Part shown: one piece after another, positions 53,047 to 63,905 of the stretch
How positions within the stretch are numbered: position 1 is the stretch's first letter
How the letters are laid out: every line of letters begins with the position of its first letter
Origin: Methanosaeta sp. PtaB.Bin039
Lineage (GTDB): Archaea; Halobacteriota; Methanosarcinia; Methanotrichales; Methanotrichaceae
Direction of reading: 5' to 3'
Length of the DNA: 64,000 nt
NCBI GenBank assembly: GCA_002067795.1
Contig: MVQI01000051.1
Location: forward strand, 1-64,000
Program-made: the position numbers and the translations under genes
Notes under the pieces: generated by a model
Told to the model about the DNA's origin: nothing
What the model saw: the letters and a program-made list of their open reading frames with translations, nothing else
Databases searched by the model: none

Positions 53047-53931
53047 GTGCTTCTTCACGACCTGCTGGGAATTGGCGAGGACGAAGGGATCTTCCTCGCC
53101 GAAGAGTCGCTTGAGGACCTCCTGAGCCTTCCGGTGACAAGAGACGTCCTGTCCAGCGGAATTGAGTTCGACCAGGCCCTGCTCATCGAGGGAACTGGCG
53201 TTGCCCTGCACCTGAAAGAACCCGCGGCCTGGCTGCTTCTGATCGACCGCTACTCAAGGGAAAAGCCGGTGCGTGAGTTTGCAGCAAAGCTGGAGGCGCA
53301 TAGGATAAAGCTGCAAGAAGAACTTATCCTGCCGGCGGTGACCGAGTATTTCTCGCAGGCATTGAAGGACGAGCTGCTCTGCCAGAGCTGCCGGACTGCA
53401 ACCGGCACGCTGCACCTGGCTGACCGGATGGCCAGCCTGGCAGAGTTCCTGAGGCCTCTGGTCCCAGATCCGTCGGTCTCAACGCTTGAGATCGGCTGCG
53501 GGAGCGGAATGGCCACGCGATCTCTCCGGGGGCTGGGGGTATCGCCATGGTGCCTCGACGTCGAGAGGTGCGATGTGTGCCAGGGCCTGAAGGCTGGATA
53601 CCTCGATCCATGCAAAACCATGGTCCTGGACGCACGCCTGCTGTCTTGCTTCTTCCAGCCAGGCTCATTTTCCCTGATCACCGGCTTCATGGTGGGCATG
53701 ATAACCGACGCGAACTGGGATCTGTGGAGGCGGATAATCCTTGAAGCGGCTGCTCTCTGCCCAGATACCCTGCTCTTCACAGTCTATACCAGGCCTGAGG
53801 CGAAGCGTATCTGCAAGCTCCTGGATCAGAAGGGGTGGAATGCCAGGATAATCGACAACACAGGCAGCATCGTCATCTACGACCAATGGGCCTGTCTGGG
53901 CCGCCCGAAAGAGGCCGAGACGAAAAATTGA
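53047..53931 (+). CDS. SAM-dependent methyltransferase-like protein
   Basis: 294 residues. The second half is a Rossmann methyltransferase with TLEIGCGSGMATRSL as motif I and CLDVERCDVCQG after it; the first half is helical. Cys-rich positions (CQSC at about 117, CDVC near 179) may bind metal or be redox-active. The substrate is unknown. GTG 53047 is used because GAGAGGTG lies just upstream. Divergent from the MutS-like gene. Confidence 0.75.
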   Translation: MLLHDLLGIGEDEGIFLAEESLEDLLSLPVTRDVLSSGIEFDQALLIEGTGVALHLKEPAAWLLLIDRYSREKPVREFAAKLEAHRIKLQEELILPAVTEYFSQALKDELLCQSCRTATGTLHLADRMASLAEFLRPLVPDPSVSTLEIGCGSGMATRSLRGLGVSPWCLDVERCDVCQGLKAGYLDPCKTMVLDARLLSCFFQPGSFSLITGFMVGMITDANWDLWRRIILEAAALCPDTLLFTVYTRPEAKRICKLLDQKGWNARIIDNTGSIVIYDQWACLGRPKEAETKN

Positions 53932-53952
53932 TCAACATTCCCTATAGATATC

Positions 53953-54087
53953 ATGATGGTGATGCTGGTGCCCAAGTTCAAGAAACGAGACGTCGAGCGC
54001 AAGGGTGACAAGAAGAGCGAGGCTTTGGAAGAGAAGCTGATTAGGGACCACGTCGAAGAGATAAAGGGCACGGGCGAGGAGGACTGA
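53953..54087 (+). CDS. 44-residue charged protein
   Basis: A short gene: MMVMLVPKFKKRDVER then mostly Lys, Glu and Asp, ending GTGEED. The TGA stop (54085-54087) lies 12 bases before the MoaD-like start, and the start is 21 bases after the methyltransferase gene, so it fits tightly between two genes on one strand. Composition suggests a basic N-terminus and an acidic helical tail. Family not recognised. Confidence 0.5.
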   Translation: MMVMLVPKFKKRDVERKGDKKSEALEEKLIRDHVEEIKGTGEED

Positions 54088-54099
54088 GAGATAGAGACC

Positions 54100-54312
54100 T
54101 TGGCCGTAGTGGAAGCGACCCTGGTAAAAGGGAAGGAAGAGACCAGGAAGTCCGTCTGCCTGCCTGACGGTGCCACATATTACGACCTGCTTGATGCGCT
54201 ACAGGTCAATTCGGAGACGGTGATGGTCCTAAGAGACGGCCAGCCAGTTCCCGAAGACGACCGCATTGGTCCAGGATCGATCCGCATCCTGCAGGTGGTC
54301 TCCTCAGGCTGA
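54100..54312 (+). CDS. MoaD/ThiS-like ubiquitin-fold protein
   Basis: 70 residues with a beta-grasp fold: VEATLVKGKEETRKSVCLPDG, YYDLLDALQVNSETVMVLRDG and RIGPGSIRILQVVSSG. It would carry sulfur or serve as a small modifier when its C-terminus is adenylated by an E1-like enzyme. The usual terminal Gly-Gly is replaced by Ser-Gly, but one terminal Gly remains. TTG 54100 is the start. T-rich sequence follows at 54346-54356. Confidence 0.78.
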   Translation: MAVVEATLVKGKEETRKSVCLPDGATYYDLLDALQVNSETVMVLRDGQPVPEDDRIGPGSIRILQVVSSG

Positions 54313-54432
54313 GAGCCTCAAGGCGGACGGCCCCGATGGCCTTTTAGGCTTATTTTTCTCGATTCTGCCGGCATGATCCAGCAGGTTTTCGGCTCCCTGC
54401 CATGGAGCTGCAGCTCGCTGTTCTGGATAAGC

Positions 54433-54441
54433 TACATATAT
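54433..54441 (+). promoter_or_regulatory. TATA box of trpS
   Basis: TACATATAT lies 21-29 bases before ATG 54462. This favours 54462 over the in-frame ATG at 54402 as the true start, giving a leaderless mRNA. Confidence 0.5.
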
Positions 54442-54461
54442 CCGCTGCCAAATCCCTGCCC

Positions 54462-55757
54462 ATGGAAGTGAAGCTGGACCCCTGGGGCGCTGTTCAGATA
54501 GACGATTATAGCAAGCTGTTCGAAGAGTTCGGAATCTCCAGCTTTGCGGAGATGCTTCCCCAGATAGACGACCCCCATCCCTACATGCGCCGCCACATCA
54601 TATTTGGCCACAGGAACTACGGCTCTGTTCAAAGAGCAATGAAAGAGGGACGACCCTTTGCTGTCTTGAGCGGATTTATGCCCAGCGGCCACGCCCATTT
54701 CGGCCACATGATGGTCATGAACGAGATCATATGGCACCAGCAGCACGGTGCCGACGCGTTTGCTGCCGTCGCCAATATGGAGGCACATGCTGTGCGCGGA
54801 ATCTCCTGGGAGCTCTGCCGCAAGATCGGCATCGAGGATTACCTGCTCAGCCTGATCGCCCTGGGATTTCAGCCCAGCGGCCACATCTACTTCCAGTCAG
54901 AAAATTACCCCATGCGCAACCTGGCCTTCGAGCTTGCCGCTGAAGCCCGTTTCTCCGAGGTCAGCGCTATATACGGATTTTCTGGGGAGACATCCATAGG
55001 CCATATGGAGAGCGTCATGGTGCAGAGCGCCGACATCCTCCACCCCCAGCTCTCGATGTTCGGCGGGCCAAAGCCGGTGGTCATCCCGGTGGGCTCGGAC
55101 CAGGACGCCCATATCCGCCTGACCAGGGACCTGGCCTATCGCATGCGCCGGTTCTTAGTTGAGCAGCGTGAGGGCTATGTTAGCGTTCGTGGCAAAGCTG
55201 CCAGCCCCCAGCTGATGGGAGGTGCAGAGGAGGGGCTAAAGGAGGCAGGCTACCAGGTGAAACGCTACGAGGAGCATTTGGATATCCCTGGCAACGACCT
55301 TGAGCGGATCGATGAGTTGATCAGGGAGATCGAGGTCAAGAACGGCGAACTTGGATTCTTGCCCCCGGCCTCCATCTATCACCGGTTTATGACTGGGCTT
55401 ACCGGAGGGAAGATGTCCTCGTCCAAGCCCGACTCCTACATAGCCCTGACCGAGCCGCCAAAGGAGGCCGCAGGAAAGGTCATGAAGGCAATCACCGGCG
55501 GCAGGCAGTCCCTCTCCGAGCAGCGGAAGCTAGGAGGCGAGCCCGAGAGGTGCGCAGTCTACGAGTTCCTGGTATTCCACCTCTCAGAGGACGACTCCGA
55601 GCTTGAGGAGATCTACACAGCATGCAAGAGCGGCCGCCAGATGTGCGGGACCTGCAAGAAGGAGGTGGCAGAGAGGATCGCCCGCTTCCTCGCCGCACAC
55701 CAGCAGGCAAGGGAAGAGGCAAGGGGGAGGCTGCCCGAGTTCGGGATCAAGGCCTGA
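54462..55757 (+). CDS. trpS: Tryptophan-tRNA ligase
   Basis: 431 residues from ATG 54462, beginning MEVKLDPWGAVQIDDYSKLF as in archaeal TrpRS. The class I HIGH-like motif is PSGHAHFGH, the KMSKS motif GGKMSSSKPD, and VGSDQDAHIRLTRDLA is the conserved subunit of the active site. The C-terminal CKSGRQMCGTCKKEVAERI is standard. Single gene with its own promoter and a T-rich stretch upstream. Confidence 0.95.
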   Translation: MEVKLDPWGAVQIDDYSKLFEEFGISSFAEMLPQIDDPHPYMRRHIIFGHRNYGSVQRAMKEGRPFAVLSGFMPSGHAHFGHMMVMNEIIWHQQHGADAFAAVANMEAHAVRGISWELCRKIGIEDYLLSLIALGFQPSGHIYFQSENYPMRNLAFELAAEARFSEVSAIYGFSGETSIGHMESVMVQSADILHPQLSMFGGPKPVVIPVGSDQDAHIRLTRDLAYRMRRFLVEQREGYVSVRGKAASPQLMGGAEEGLKEAGYQVKRYEEHLDIPGNDLERIDELIREIEVKNGELGFLPPASIYHRFMTGLTGGKMSSSKPDSYIALTEPPKEAAGKVMKAITGGRQSLSEQRKLGGEPERCAVYEFLVFHLSEDDSELEEIYTACKSGRQMCGTCKKEVAERIARFLAAHQQAREEARGRLPEFGIKA

Positions 55758-55830
55758 ATGCCTCAATCACGGATGAGGTGGCTCGAACCCGGGTAAATCG
55801 ACATCCTGCAATGGGGGCTTGAAGACCTGG

Positions 55831-55884
55831 CAGCGGTTCTGGTACCGGGTGCTCTTGCCCCGCGCCCTCCAGCATAGCATTTCG
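55831..55884 (-). pseudogene. Degenerate copy of the nadM 3' region
   Basis: Read on the minus strand, this gives R..MLEGA....PVPEP, matching the nadM segment R..MLEGA....LVPEP encoded at 56069-56122. By eye about 42 of 54 bases are identical without gaps. The copy loses similarity on both sides, and no start or full frame is present. It lies 185 bases downstream of nadM, so it looks like a decayed partial tandem duplication. Confidence 0.6.
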
Positions 55885-55988
55885 ACGATCCAGAAAGCGG
55901 GATGCGGCTCGCCATAAGTATATACCTATCGATAGGCACGGGCTGTATCCCGCCTTTGAAAAAGCGGGGATTAACCCTGAGTTCGTCC

Positions 55989-55998
55989 TAAAAAAAAA
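55989..55998 (-). terminator. T-run terminator of the mer-nadM operon
   Basis: On the minus strand an unbroken T-run follows the nadM stop codon within about 10 bases. Archaeal terminators commonly consist of such U-tracts without a strong hairpin. Confidence 0.5.
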
Positions 55999-56005
55999 GT
56001 CGCTC

Positions 56006-56518
56006 TCAATCGCTCTGGCAGATATTTCTCAGGCGATTTACCCCTCCGACCTCATCGATCACCTCGGCCACCGGTTCTGGCACCAGGTGCTTCCACTCCG
56101 CGCCCTCCAGCATGAGCTTTCGTATTGCTGTGCCCGAGTAGGTATCCCTCTGGTAAAGAGGCGGGCGCTTGACATGCATTCCTGCCTCGGTGAACAGCTC
56201 CACGACGAGGTGATTGTTTGAGTAGACTGTCTCAAAGGGAGGGGTCATTGACTTGACGTGCGAGACCCAAACCGCGTTTCGATTCAGGTCAGGCAGGGGT
56301 ATGACGTAGAACCAGCGACGCAGCTTTCGAAGGGCACCATAGATCATGGCAATGCGCTCGCCGGCTGTGAAGGGATCGGTGGGGGTGTGGCTGGCATGGG
56401 CCGAGCCTATCCCCACAATTATCTCATCTGCTTCCCTGGAGATCTGCTCCAGGACAGCCTGGTGCCCACCGTGATAGGGCTGAAAGCGGCCGATATAAAG
56501 GCCCCTGGTCACCTGCAT
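56006..56518 (-). CDS. nadM: Nicotinamide-nucleotide adenylyltransferase
   Basis: Makes NAD from NMN and ATP. 170 residues with YIGRFQPYHGGHQAVLE (the nucleotidyl-transferase HxGH motif) and SVFSNN-like Y SNNHLV; TYSGTAIRKLMLEGAEWKHLVP is the archaeal ISGTxIR-type motif near the C-terminus. It is the last gene of the operon and starts 15 bases after mer. Confidence 0.94.
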   Translation of the reverse strand: MQVTRGLYIGRFQPYHGGHQAVLEQISREADEIIVGIGSAHASHTPTDPFTAGERIAMIYGALRKLRRWFYVIPLPDLNRNAVWVSHVKSMTPPFETVYSNNHLVVELFTEAGMHVKRPPLYQRDTYSGTAIRKLMLEGAEWKHLVPEPVAEVIDEVGGVNRLRNICQSD

Positions 56519-56533
56519 ATGCTGCTCTTCAGT

Positions 56534-58235
<1,702 letters not shown>

Positions 58236-58239
<4 letters not shown>

Positions 58240-59450
58240 CGTCCGCACCACGCCTCCTCCACCACGATCGACCTCTGCCTGAGCTCTTCCATGTATTCCT
58301 GATAGGCACGGCCGGCAAGGGCGTCTTCCGGGGCCGCGATGCCCCTCTCCTGGATTGCTCCCCTGGCCAGGAGGCGCGCGCCGATGGCGGCCGAGGAGCC
58401 GGTCACCCTGGCCATGGCAGACAGGCCGTCGCCGCCCTCTGCCCACATGTACTGATCTGCGCGGACAGGTCGACCATCGATCATCCCGCATACGGTATTC
58501 CACATCACGCAAACATCCCGATCATCTGGCAGCGGCCGCAGACGCGGCTCCATGATGGCGGCCAGCGCCTCCCTGGGAACCACCGGCTGCCCCCCAATAA
58601 GGACGGGCTTTGCCTCCAAAAGCCCGCACGATCGCAACATGTCCACCGCCGCCCAGTGGCCTGGCCAGCGGATCGTCTTCTCACAGAAATCCCGAAGTCC
58701 GGGACGGGTGTGAAGGAAAGATGGCATTCCTGGAGTTATCGCGCATTCGAGGTCCTCGTCGTGTCCACACCGATCAAACCGGAAGACCTCCCGTCCGGAT
58801 GTGGCTTTGACCTCCTCCAATACGCCCCCGCGAATTACCGTCACCGGGACCGAGTACTCCCGCAGCACATGGCCGAAAGACCAGGTTACCATGTAGCCCA
58901 GAGGATGGCGTGCGGCCGAAGCCCTGTCAGGAATTCCGCCGACCCTTGCCACAGCTTCATCAGCCCGGTCCATCTGGCGGATGGCCTGGCCAATGGCAGC
59001 GTTGCTCAGCCCCGGAGCAAAGCCCATGCCATCCAACAGGCACACCCCGGCCTGCAGTGCCCGCCGGTGCAGATCCTCGCCGTATTCGTTCAGATCAAGG
59101 CCGGCAGGAGACTGCAGGCCTTCCTTCTCATGCAGGTCTGGACGGCGGTGGTACTCCTCGAGGACGTCCACCGAATCCACGCCGGCGGATATGCAGGCTT
59201 CAACTGCCCGATAGCTGCTGCGCCGGTCAGGAAGTGCGATCACTGCGACGTCGAAAGATGAGAGCGCCAGATCCGCCTCCTCTGGCAAGAGGCACAAAAC
59301 CCTGTCCGAGCCCAGCCACCTATTGGTGCTGGCCAGGGATGCCTGGTTCCGGCCCACTATGCCTATCAGCTCTACCTCACGATCGCCGACCATATCCCAG
59401 GCCGCGGCCGATCCGATCCGTCCCGACCCACCGAATATCAAGACCTGCAA
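58236..59450 (-). CDS. Saccharopine-dehydrogenase-like oxidoreductase
   Basis: 404 residues of COG1748 type. VLIFGGSGRIGSAAAWDM is the NAD(P)-binding loop; FDVAVIALPDRRSSYRAVEACISAGVDSVDV and DGMGFAPGLSN are conserved. In methanogens the true substrate is unknown, since the saccharopine pathway is absent. The start TTG 59450 has GGGAGG about 7 bases upstream; an ATG at 59513 would add 21 unmatched residues. First gene of the unit that ends with mer and nadM. Confidence 0.83.
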
Positions 59451-59598
59451 AGACTGCCTCCCGCGGAAAAATGCGTCGGATCCTCTTCCATGATAACAGC
59501 AACCCTTGGCCATTTGAGCGGAAACGGACGGCTCCTCGATATTTGGGAAGATTTGTGCCGGACTTCATTGGCGCGAACTGCCACATGAAGCCCTCATC

Positions 59599-59967
59599 TC
59601 ATCGTAGCTTTTGAACCGCCGATGACCTGCCCACCCGTATCTCAGGCTGGCCACGATACTGGCCTAATTCACCGGTAACCGAGACCCTGTCGCCAACCTC
59701 CAATATCCCGGAGAGCTCATCTGCCCCCCGATCTGCAGGGACGAAGATCTGCTCCGGCGTCGAGTCGAGCCTGATCAGCAGATGGCCGCCGCTGCGCGTC
59801 TCCTCGAACTGGGTTATCTGGCCTTCCACGGTCAGGGAACGGGACGCGTCCGCAGCCTGCCCTTCGTGGGGATCAAAGGCCCAGCAGGCTACGGCAAGAG
59901 ATGATGCGACCATCAGCAGGAGGATAAGTGCAACCTTCTCCTCACGCTGAAGATTCACGCCAGGCAA
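59599..59967 (-). CDS. Exported OB-fold protein
   Basis: 122 residues: an N-terminal hydrophobic signal or anchor (about 11-29), then an OB-fold nucleic-acid/oligosaccharide-type barrel (VEGQITQFEETRSGGHLLIRL, LEVGDRVSVTGELGQYRGQPEI). Related extracytoplasmic OB domains bind small ligands or nucleic acid. The start is uncertain (TTG 59967 or GTG 59958). Confidence 0.72.
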   Translation of the reverse strand: MPGVNLQREEKVALILLLMVASSLAVACWAFDPHEGQAADASRSLTVEGQITQFEETRSGGHLLIRLDSTPEQIFVPADRGADELSGILEVGDRVSVTGELGQYRGQPEIRVGRSSAVQKLR

Positions 59968-60030
59968 GAAAAGCCCTCGCTAGGGCAGCGGCTGATCGGT
60001 GCAGTCCGATGGCCAGGGCGATTTGGGGGC

Positions 60031-60204
60031 TTACTTCGTCTCCTCTTTTGGCCCAAAGCGCTCCACCCAGGCGGCGTTCAGTGAGTCAAGACAGCTCTCG
60101 CAGACACCCTTATAGGCGCCTTCGGGGTTGGCCAGGGTGTGGACAGGGGCCTTTATGGGGATCAGGGTGGGCTTAGCCAATGTGCACAGATCGCAGTCTG
60201 CCAT
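60031..60204 (-). CDS. 57-residue zinc-ribbon protein
   Basis: A small gene from ATG 60204 to TAA 60031. MADCDLCTLAKPTL supplies one CxxC and YKGVCESCLDSLNAAW the other, a plausible four-Cys zinc site. A basic-acidic tail ends it. The coding composition matches the neighbours. It lies 63 bases from the OB-fold gene on the same strand. Family not recognised. Confidence 0.6.
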   Translation of the reverse strand: MADCDLCTLAKPTLIPIKAPVHTLANPEGAYKGVCESCLDSLNAAWVERFGPKEETK

Positions 60205-60408
60205 GTGATATCAACCTCAGAACCTGCATGATGCTCCACCTGGTATTAAGGCTTCCTCAAAAGGGATCGATCTGTTCCCTGATTATGGACGGCCATTGCA
60301 TGGATGGCCGATCGGAAACGAAAAAAATCTCTTCCTCGCCCATGAGGCGGCAGCTCAGCCGCACGCCTGGATTTCTTCAAAAAGAGAATCACGCGTGTCA
60401 GGTGATCT

Positions 60409-61038
60409 TCAGAGGCAGGGCATCCAGTCCACGCGTGTACCGGAAGCAGATCCATTACCGAGCTGGATCATCTTGCGCACTGCGAACGTGCCGGTCAGCT
60501 CCTCCACCGAGCGCCCAATCTCCACGAACCTGCGCTCGGTCCTCTGCCTGGAGATCCAGCCGATGCGGGCAACGCCGGTTATCTTGCTGTCGATGTTGGC
60601 CTGGAGCGAGGCATTGGTGAAATTGCCCCAGGTACGGATCTCGCTGCTGCGCATCAGGCTCTCAGCATGCGTATAGGCCTCGGTGAAGACCGCTCCTGCG
60701 TCGTAGTTTATCGCACAGATCATGTCAGACCATTTCCGGTCATAGACGCCTGTCTGGTAGCTGATGGGGAAGTACTCGAACTCCGCGTTCTTGGTATAGT
60801 TTATTGTGTTGTTGAGGCTATCCACCTCGAACTCGGTCCGATCGTCGAACCTGCCGGAGCCCATGATCGACTCGGAGAATTTCTGGCCCTCGAAACCGGC
60901 GACGGTCTGGCCCATGAGAGAGGAGTCCCGGTAGCCCACACCCTTGACGTTGGACTTCTCGAAGATATAGGTGGAGGCCAGGCTGGACCCTATCATGGAT
61001 GATATCAGGACAAATGTCAGCCAGAAACGCACCCTCAC
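60409..61038 (-). CDS. Exported protein of unknown function
   Basis: 209 residues with a signal peptide (about 1-22, FWLTFVLISSMIGSSLAS). The body is beta-rich with three sequons (NNTINYT, NFTNAS) and a C-terminal Cys; no anchor. A TATA-like CTTTTTATGG (minus strand) lies near 61073-61082, about 35 bases upstream. Not recognised; probably one of the abundant secreted proteins of this lineage. Confidence 0.68.
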   Translation of the reverse strand: MRVRFWLTFVLISSMIGSSLASTYIFEKSNVKGVGYRDSSLMGQTVAGFEGQKFSESIMGSGRFDDRTEFEVDSLNNTINYTKNAEFEYFPISYQTGVYDRKWSDMICAINYDAGAVFTEAYTHAESLMRSSEIRTWGNFTNASLQANIDSKITGVARIGWISRQRTERRFVEIGRSVEELTGTFAVRKMIQLGNGSASGTRVDWMPCL

Positions 61039-61328
61039 TCACAGACTCCTCGCCCAGGGAAGTGACCTGCCACCATAAAAAGATGTCGAGATCGGGGATC
61101 TGGCTGATGTTTTTCTGGACAACAAACTGCACGTAAGCCAACAAACTGGAAAATCCTACCACCAATTGAAAGGCTACCAGCACATTAATGCAGATCGGTG
61201 ATGGAATTCGGACTTTACTGCATTATGTTGCCGGCCCCAGGACTGGAGGCCAAGATCACCTGTCGGCAGCTTTATCGCCCATTCCATTCGCGGCCTTGCC
61301 CGTCTGGTTGCCTGCACAGACAGGCACC

Positions 61329-61769
61329 CTATATCACCGAACAGCAAAGGTCGATTTCGGGCTGGTCCAGAACCAGCCTGACAAGGTCCGATACCCGCTC
61401 AGTGTCAAGATCGGAGAGCTCTATCTGGCACAGAGTATTCGGCGCCTCGATGCCGCCTACTGCGATCTTCGGAAGCGCGCTGCTCTTGAAGCCCTCCACC
61501 AGGGCGAAGTCAATACCTCTGCTCTCCAGGTCCCGCAAGGCCGATAGGAGGGTCCATTCCCGTTCGATGGTTATCCTGCCGTCGCCCAGCCCCACGACCA
61601 CTTCAGCCCCCGCCCGAAGATGACGCCAGGTGTCTCCCTGGGTGACGGGATGGCCTGGCATATGCTTCACCGTCCCCACCCTGCCGTGGGCGAGCAGAGC
61701 AGATACCAGGGCTTCCAGTACCGTGGTCTTTCCGCTCTTGTGGCAACCAACAACGGATATCACCCTCAA
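61329..61769 (-). CDS. mobB: Molybdopterin-guanine dinucleotide biosynthesis protein MobB
   Basis: 146-residue GTP-binding accessory protein for molybdenum or tungsten cofactor synthesis, serving enzymes such as formylmethanofuran dehydrogenase. ISVVGCHKSGKTTVLEAL is Walker A; VGTVKHMPGHPV and DFALVEGFKSSALPKIAV are MobB motifs. The start may be TTG 61769 or GTG 61763. It lies 32 bases after the M20 peptidase gene on the same strand. Confidence 0.88.
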   Translation of the reverse strand: MRVISVVGCHKSGKTTVLEALVSALLAHGRVGTVKHMPGHPVTQGDTWRHLRAGAEVVVGLGDGRITIEREWTLLSALRDLESRGIDFALVEGFKSSALPKIAVGGIEAPNTLCQIELSDLDTERVSDLVRLVLDQPEIDLCCSVI

Positions 61770-61801
61770 GGACGATCGCTCCTGCTCTGCCCACCCGCAA
61801 T

Positions 61802-63049
61802 TCAGGCCTCCGAAGAGAGCAGCACCTCGATGAAGCGCACGTAAGACACCAGATCGGCTACCCGCACGTTCTCGTCCAGGCCGTGGTGGTTGCTCTCGGT
61901 CTGCCGGCCAACTCCGTAGACTGCTGCTGGGATCCTCGTCTTCTCGGTGGCATAGGCCTGGTCCAGGGTGCCCTGAGAGCCGGCGATGCTGGGCGGCGAT
62001 CCCTTGACCCTGCCTACTGCCAGTGCCACCTCCTCAATCCACGGGTGGTCCTGGTTCATGCGCATGGGAGGATATCCAGGCAATATCCTCAGATCCAGCT
62101 GGATGCCCAGATGGTCCTTGAGAGACTTTATGGTGGACTCCAGTCCCTCCATGGCCTCCTCCATGCTCTCCTCTGGTATGACCCTGCGGTCTCCCCGGAT
62201 GACGCAGCGGTCGGGGATTATGTTCTCCTTGATGCCGGCATCGATCATCGTCACATTGAACCTGGGAACCAGACCTTCCAGGCCCAGCGTGCGCACCGAA
62301 GAGCTGGCTGGAACGGTGGAGGTTTTGGATTCCACAATTTTCCGATACTCCATCATCCCTTCGAGCACAGGGATCGCCTTCTCTATGGCATTCTCGCCCA
62401 GGAAGCTGTATCCGCTGTGGGCAGCCCGTCCCTGCACAACCACCTCCCAGGTGATGGTGCCGTTAGACCCGATAACAACATCGTCTGAGAAGCCATCCAT
62501 ACAGAGCATCTTATCTCCACGCACCAGCCCGGAATCGGTCAGGTAGCAAAGACCGGAGTAGCCACCCACCTCCTCATCGGTGGTCAGCAGGACCTGCAAG
62601 TTGTACTTGGGCCGGCTGCTCTCAAGCAGCCTCTGAAGTGCGACGATCATGGCAGCTACCGGCCCCTTGGAATCAGCCACACCCCGGCCAAAAGCCCGTC
62701 CGTCCCTCACGTCCAGGACGAACGGATCTGAGCTCCATCCCTCCCCTGGAGGCACGACGTCTATATGCGTGTAGATTACCAGCGTCTCCTTTGCACCCAC
62801 GTCCAGGGTGGCTATCAGGTTGACCCGCTCCCCCTGAAGACGGGGGTCGTCGCAGCGGGCCAAGAAGACGTCTTCGGGCATCAGGAGCTTCTCGGTCCGA
62901 AAGCCCATCTTCCGGAATGTCTCAGCCAGGTAGTCGATGGCCTGATGGTAGTTGTGCCCAGGCGGTGCCTGGGTCCTGAACGATACCAGATCGGCCAAAA
63001 TCCCCAGCAGGTGCCCTTCGTCGATATCCTGGTGAGTCTTTTCGGTCAT
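61802..63049 (-). CDS. M20-family metallopeptidase, ArgE/DapE type
   Basis: 415 residues; two-zinc amidohydrolase that could deacylate amino acids such as N-acetylornithine or N-succinyl-diaminopimelate. Zinc ligands are in IYTHIDVVPPGEGW, GVADSKGPVAAM and LTTDEEVGGYSG; GRAAHSGYSFLGENAIEKAI marks the dimerisation domain. DapE use would fit the dapA-dapB genes of this window, but archaeal lysine routes vary, so the substrate is open. Confidence 0.87.
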   Translation of the reverse strand: MTEKTHQDIDEGHLLGILADLVSFRTQAPPGHNYHQAIDYLAETFRKMGFRTEKLLMPEDVFLARCDDPRLQGERVNLIATLDVGAKETLVIYTHIDVVPPGEGWSSDPFVLDVRDGRAFGRGVADSKGPVAAMIVALQRLLESSRPKYNLQVLLTTDEEVGGYSGLCYLTDSGLVRGDKMLCMDGFSDDVVIGSNGTITWEVVVQGRAAHSGYSFLGENAIEKAIPVLEGMMEYRKIVESKTSTVPASSSVRTLGLEGLVPRFNVTMIDAGIKENIIPDRCVIRGDRRVIPEESMEEAMEGLESTIKSLKDHLGIQLDLRILPGYPPMRMNQDHPWIEEVALAVGRVKGSPPSIAGSQGTLDQAYATEKTRIPAAVYGVGRQTESNHHGLDENVRVADLVSYVRFIEVLLSSEA

Positions 63050-63231
63050 GGTTTTCAGATAGGAGGGGCAGATCTATAAGAGTTTCCCGGCGAAAAAAGG
63101 CGGGCTGGGCAAGATATGGGCACGTGGCTTTGGCGAAGATAAAAGGAAAGAAAGAGGAGAGAAAAATGGGAGCATTAGATGCAAAAAGGCATCAAGGTCG
63201 CCTGCCCCAGAAATCACATGTGACCGATCTT

Positions 63232-63822
63232 TCAGATCTGAGCAGGGGAGACCATCAGGCTCACGACGAGTATGGTGACCAGGCCGACGACGAGCATCCT
63301 CAGGCCGGAACGCACTGCCTGCTCCTCGCTGATCCTGGCCAGGAATATGCCCAGGAGAAACAGGATCGCCAGGCCGGCTGCCAGTGATATGTAGAAGGCT
63401 GTATCCAGCGACAGTGGCGGGACCAGCAGGAATGGAGATATCAGAACCGCAGCGCAAGCGGCCGGGCTGATGCCATCCACCACGGCTACCACAAGGCTGG
63501 CCAGACGGGAGGCCTCGGCCACCTGAGTGCTCTGCAGATCTATCAGCATGGCCAGCTGCAGCTTCTTTAAGTCCCTCATCCGCTCTGCCCTCTCAGCCAT
63601 GTAAGCGCCGGTCATCCCTGAGATCCCCATGGCCACGCTGCCACCAACGCCTGCCGTGATAACCACCTTGGGGTCCATCACCCCGGAGAGGTGAGCGCCT
63701 ATGACCACGCCCATGATGGTGAGGGTCCCGTCAAACGCGTTCATCACGAACAGCCGGCGTGCTATCTCAACTGCCCCGCTGGCCTTCAGATATCGTTTGA
63801 ACAGATCCAGGTTCTTGATCAT
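63232..63822 (-). CDS. VIT1/CCC1-family membrane protein
   Basis: 196 residues with five hydrophobic segments. MNAFDGTLTIMGVVIGAHLSG and GVGGSVAMGISGMTGAYMAERAER are typical of the CCC1/VIT superfamily (TIGR00267 group), whose members move iron or manganese across membranes. The loop (AERMRDLKKLQ) between segments 2 and 3 is short, lacking the long metal-binding domain of plant VIT1. Confidence 0.83.
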   Translation of the reverse strand: MIKNLDLFKRYLKASGAVEIARRLFVMNAFDGTLTIMGVVIGAHLSGVMDPKVVITAGVGGSVAMGISGMTGAYMAERAERMRDLKKLQLAMLIDLQSTQVAEASRLASLVVAVVDGISPAACAAVLISPFLLVPPLSLDTAFYISLAAGLAILFLLGIFLARISEEQAVRSGLRMLVVGLVTILVVSLMVSPAQI

Positions 63823-63905
63823 CCCACAGCCTCGGTGAAATACAGGCGCATGTCGCAGAGGTCCTCAGACAAAAGAGCCAGGGAAAGGGAGGTTCCCAGA
63901 CGTCT

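Noticed and set aside
55778-55798. GGCTCGAACCCGGG, resembling the T-arm of a tRNA read on one strand
   Set aside because: No acceptor, D-arm or anticodon arm could be assembled at the right distance on either strand.
61039-61183. Hydrophobic N-terminus (about 50 residues) of a minus-strand frame
   Set aside because: The remainder of the frame is a shadow of the exported-protein gene, and a TATA-like box lies within it.
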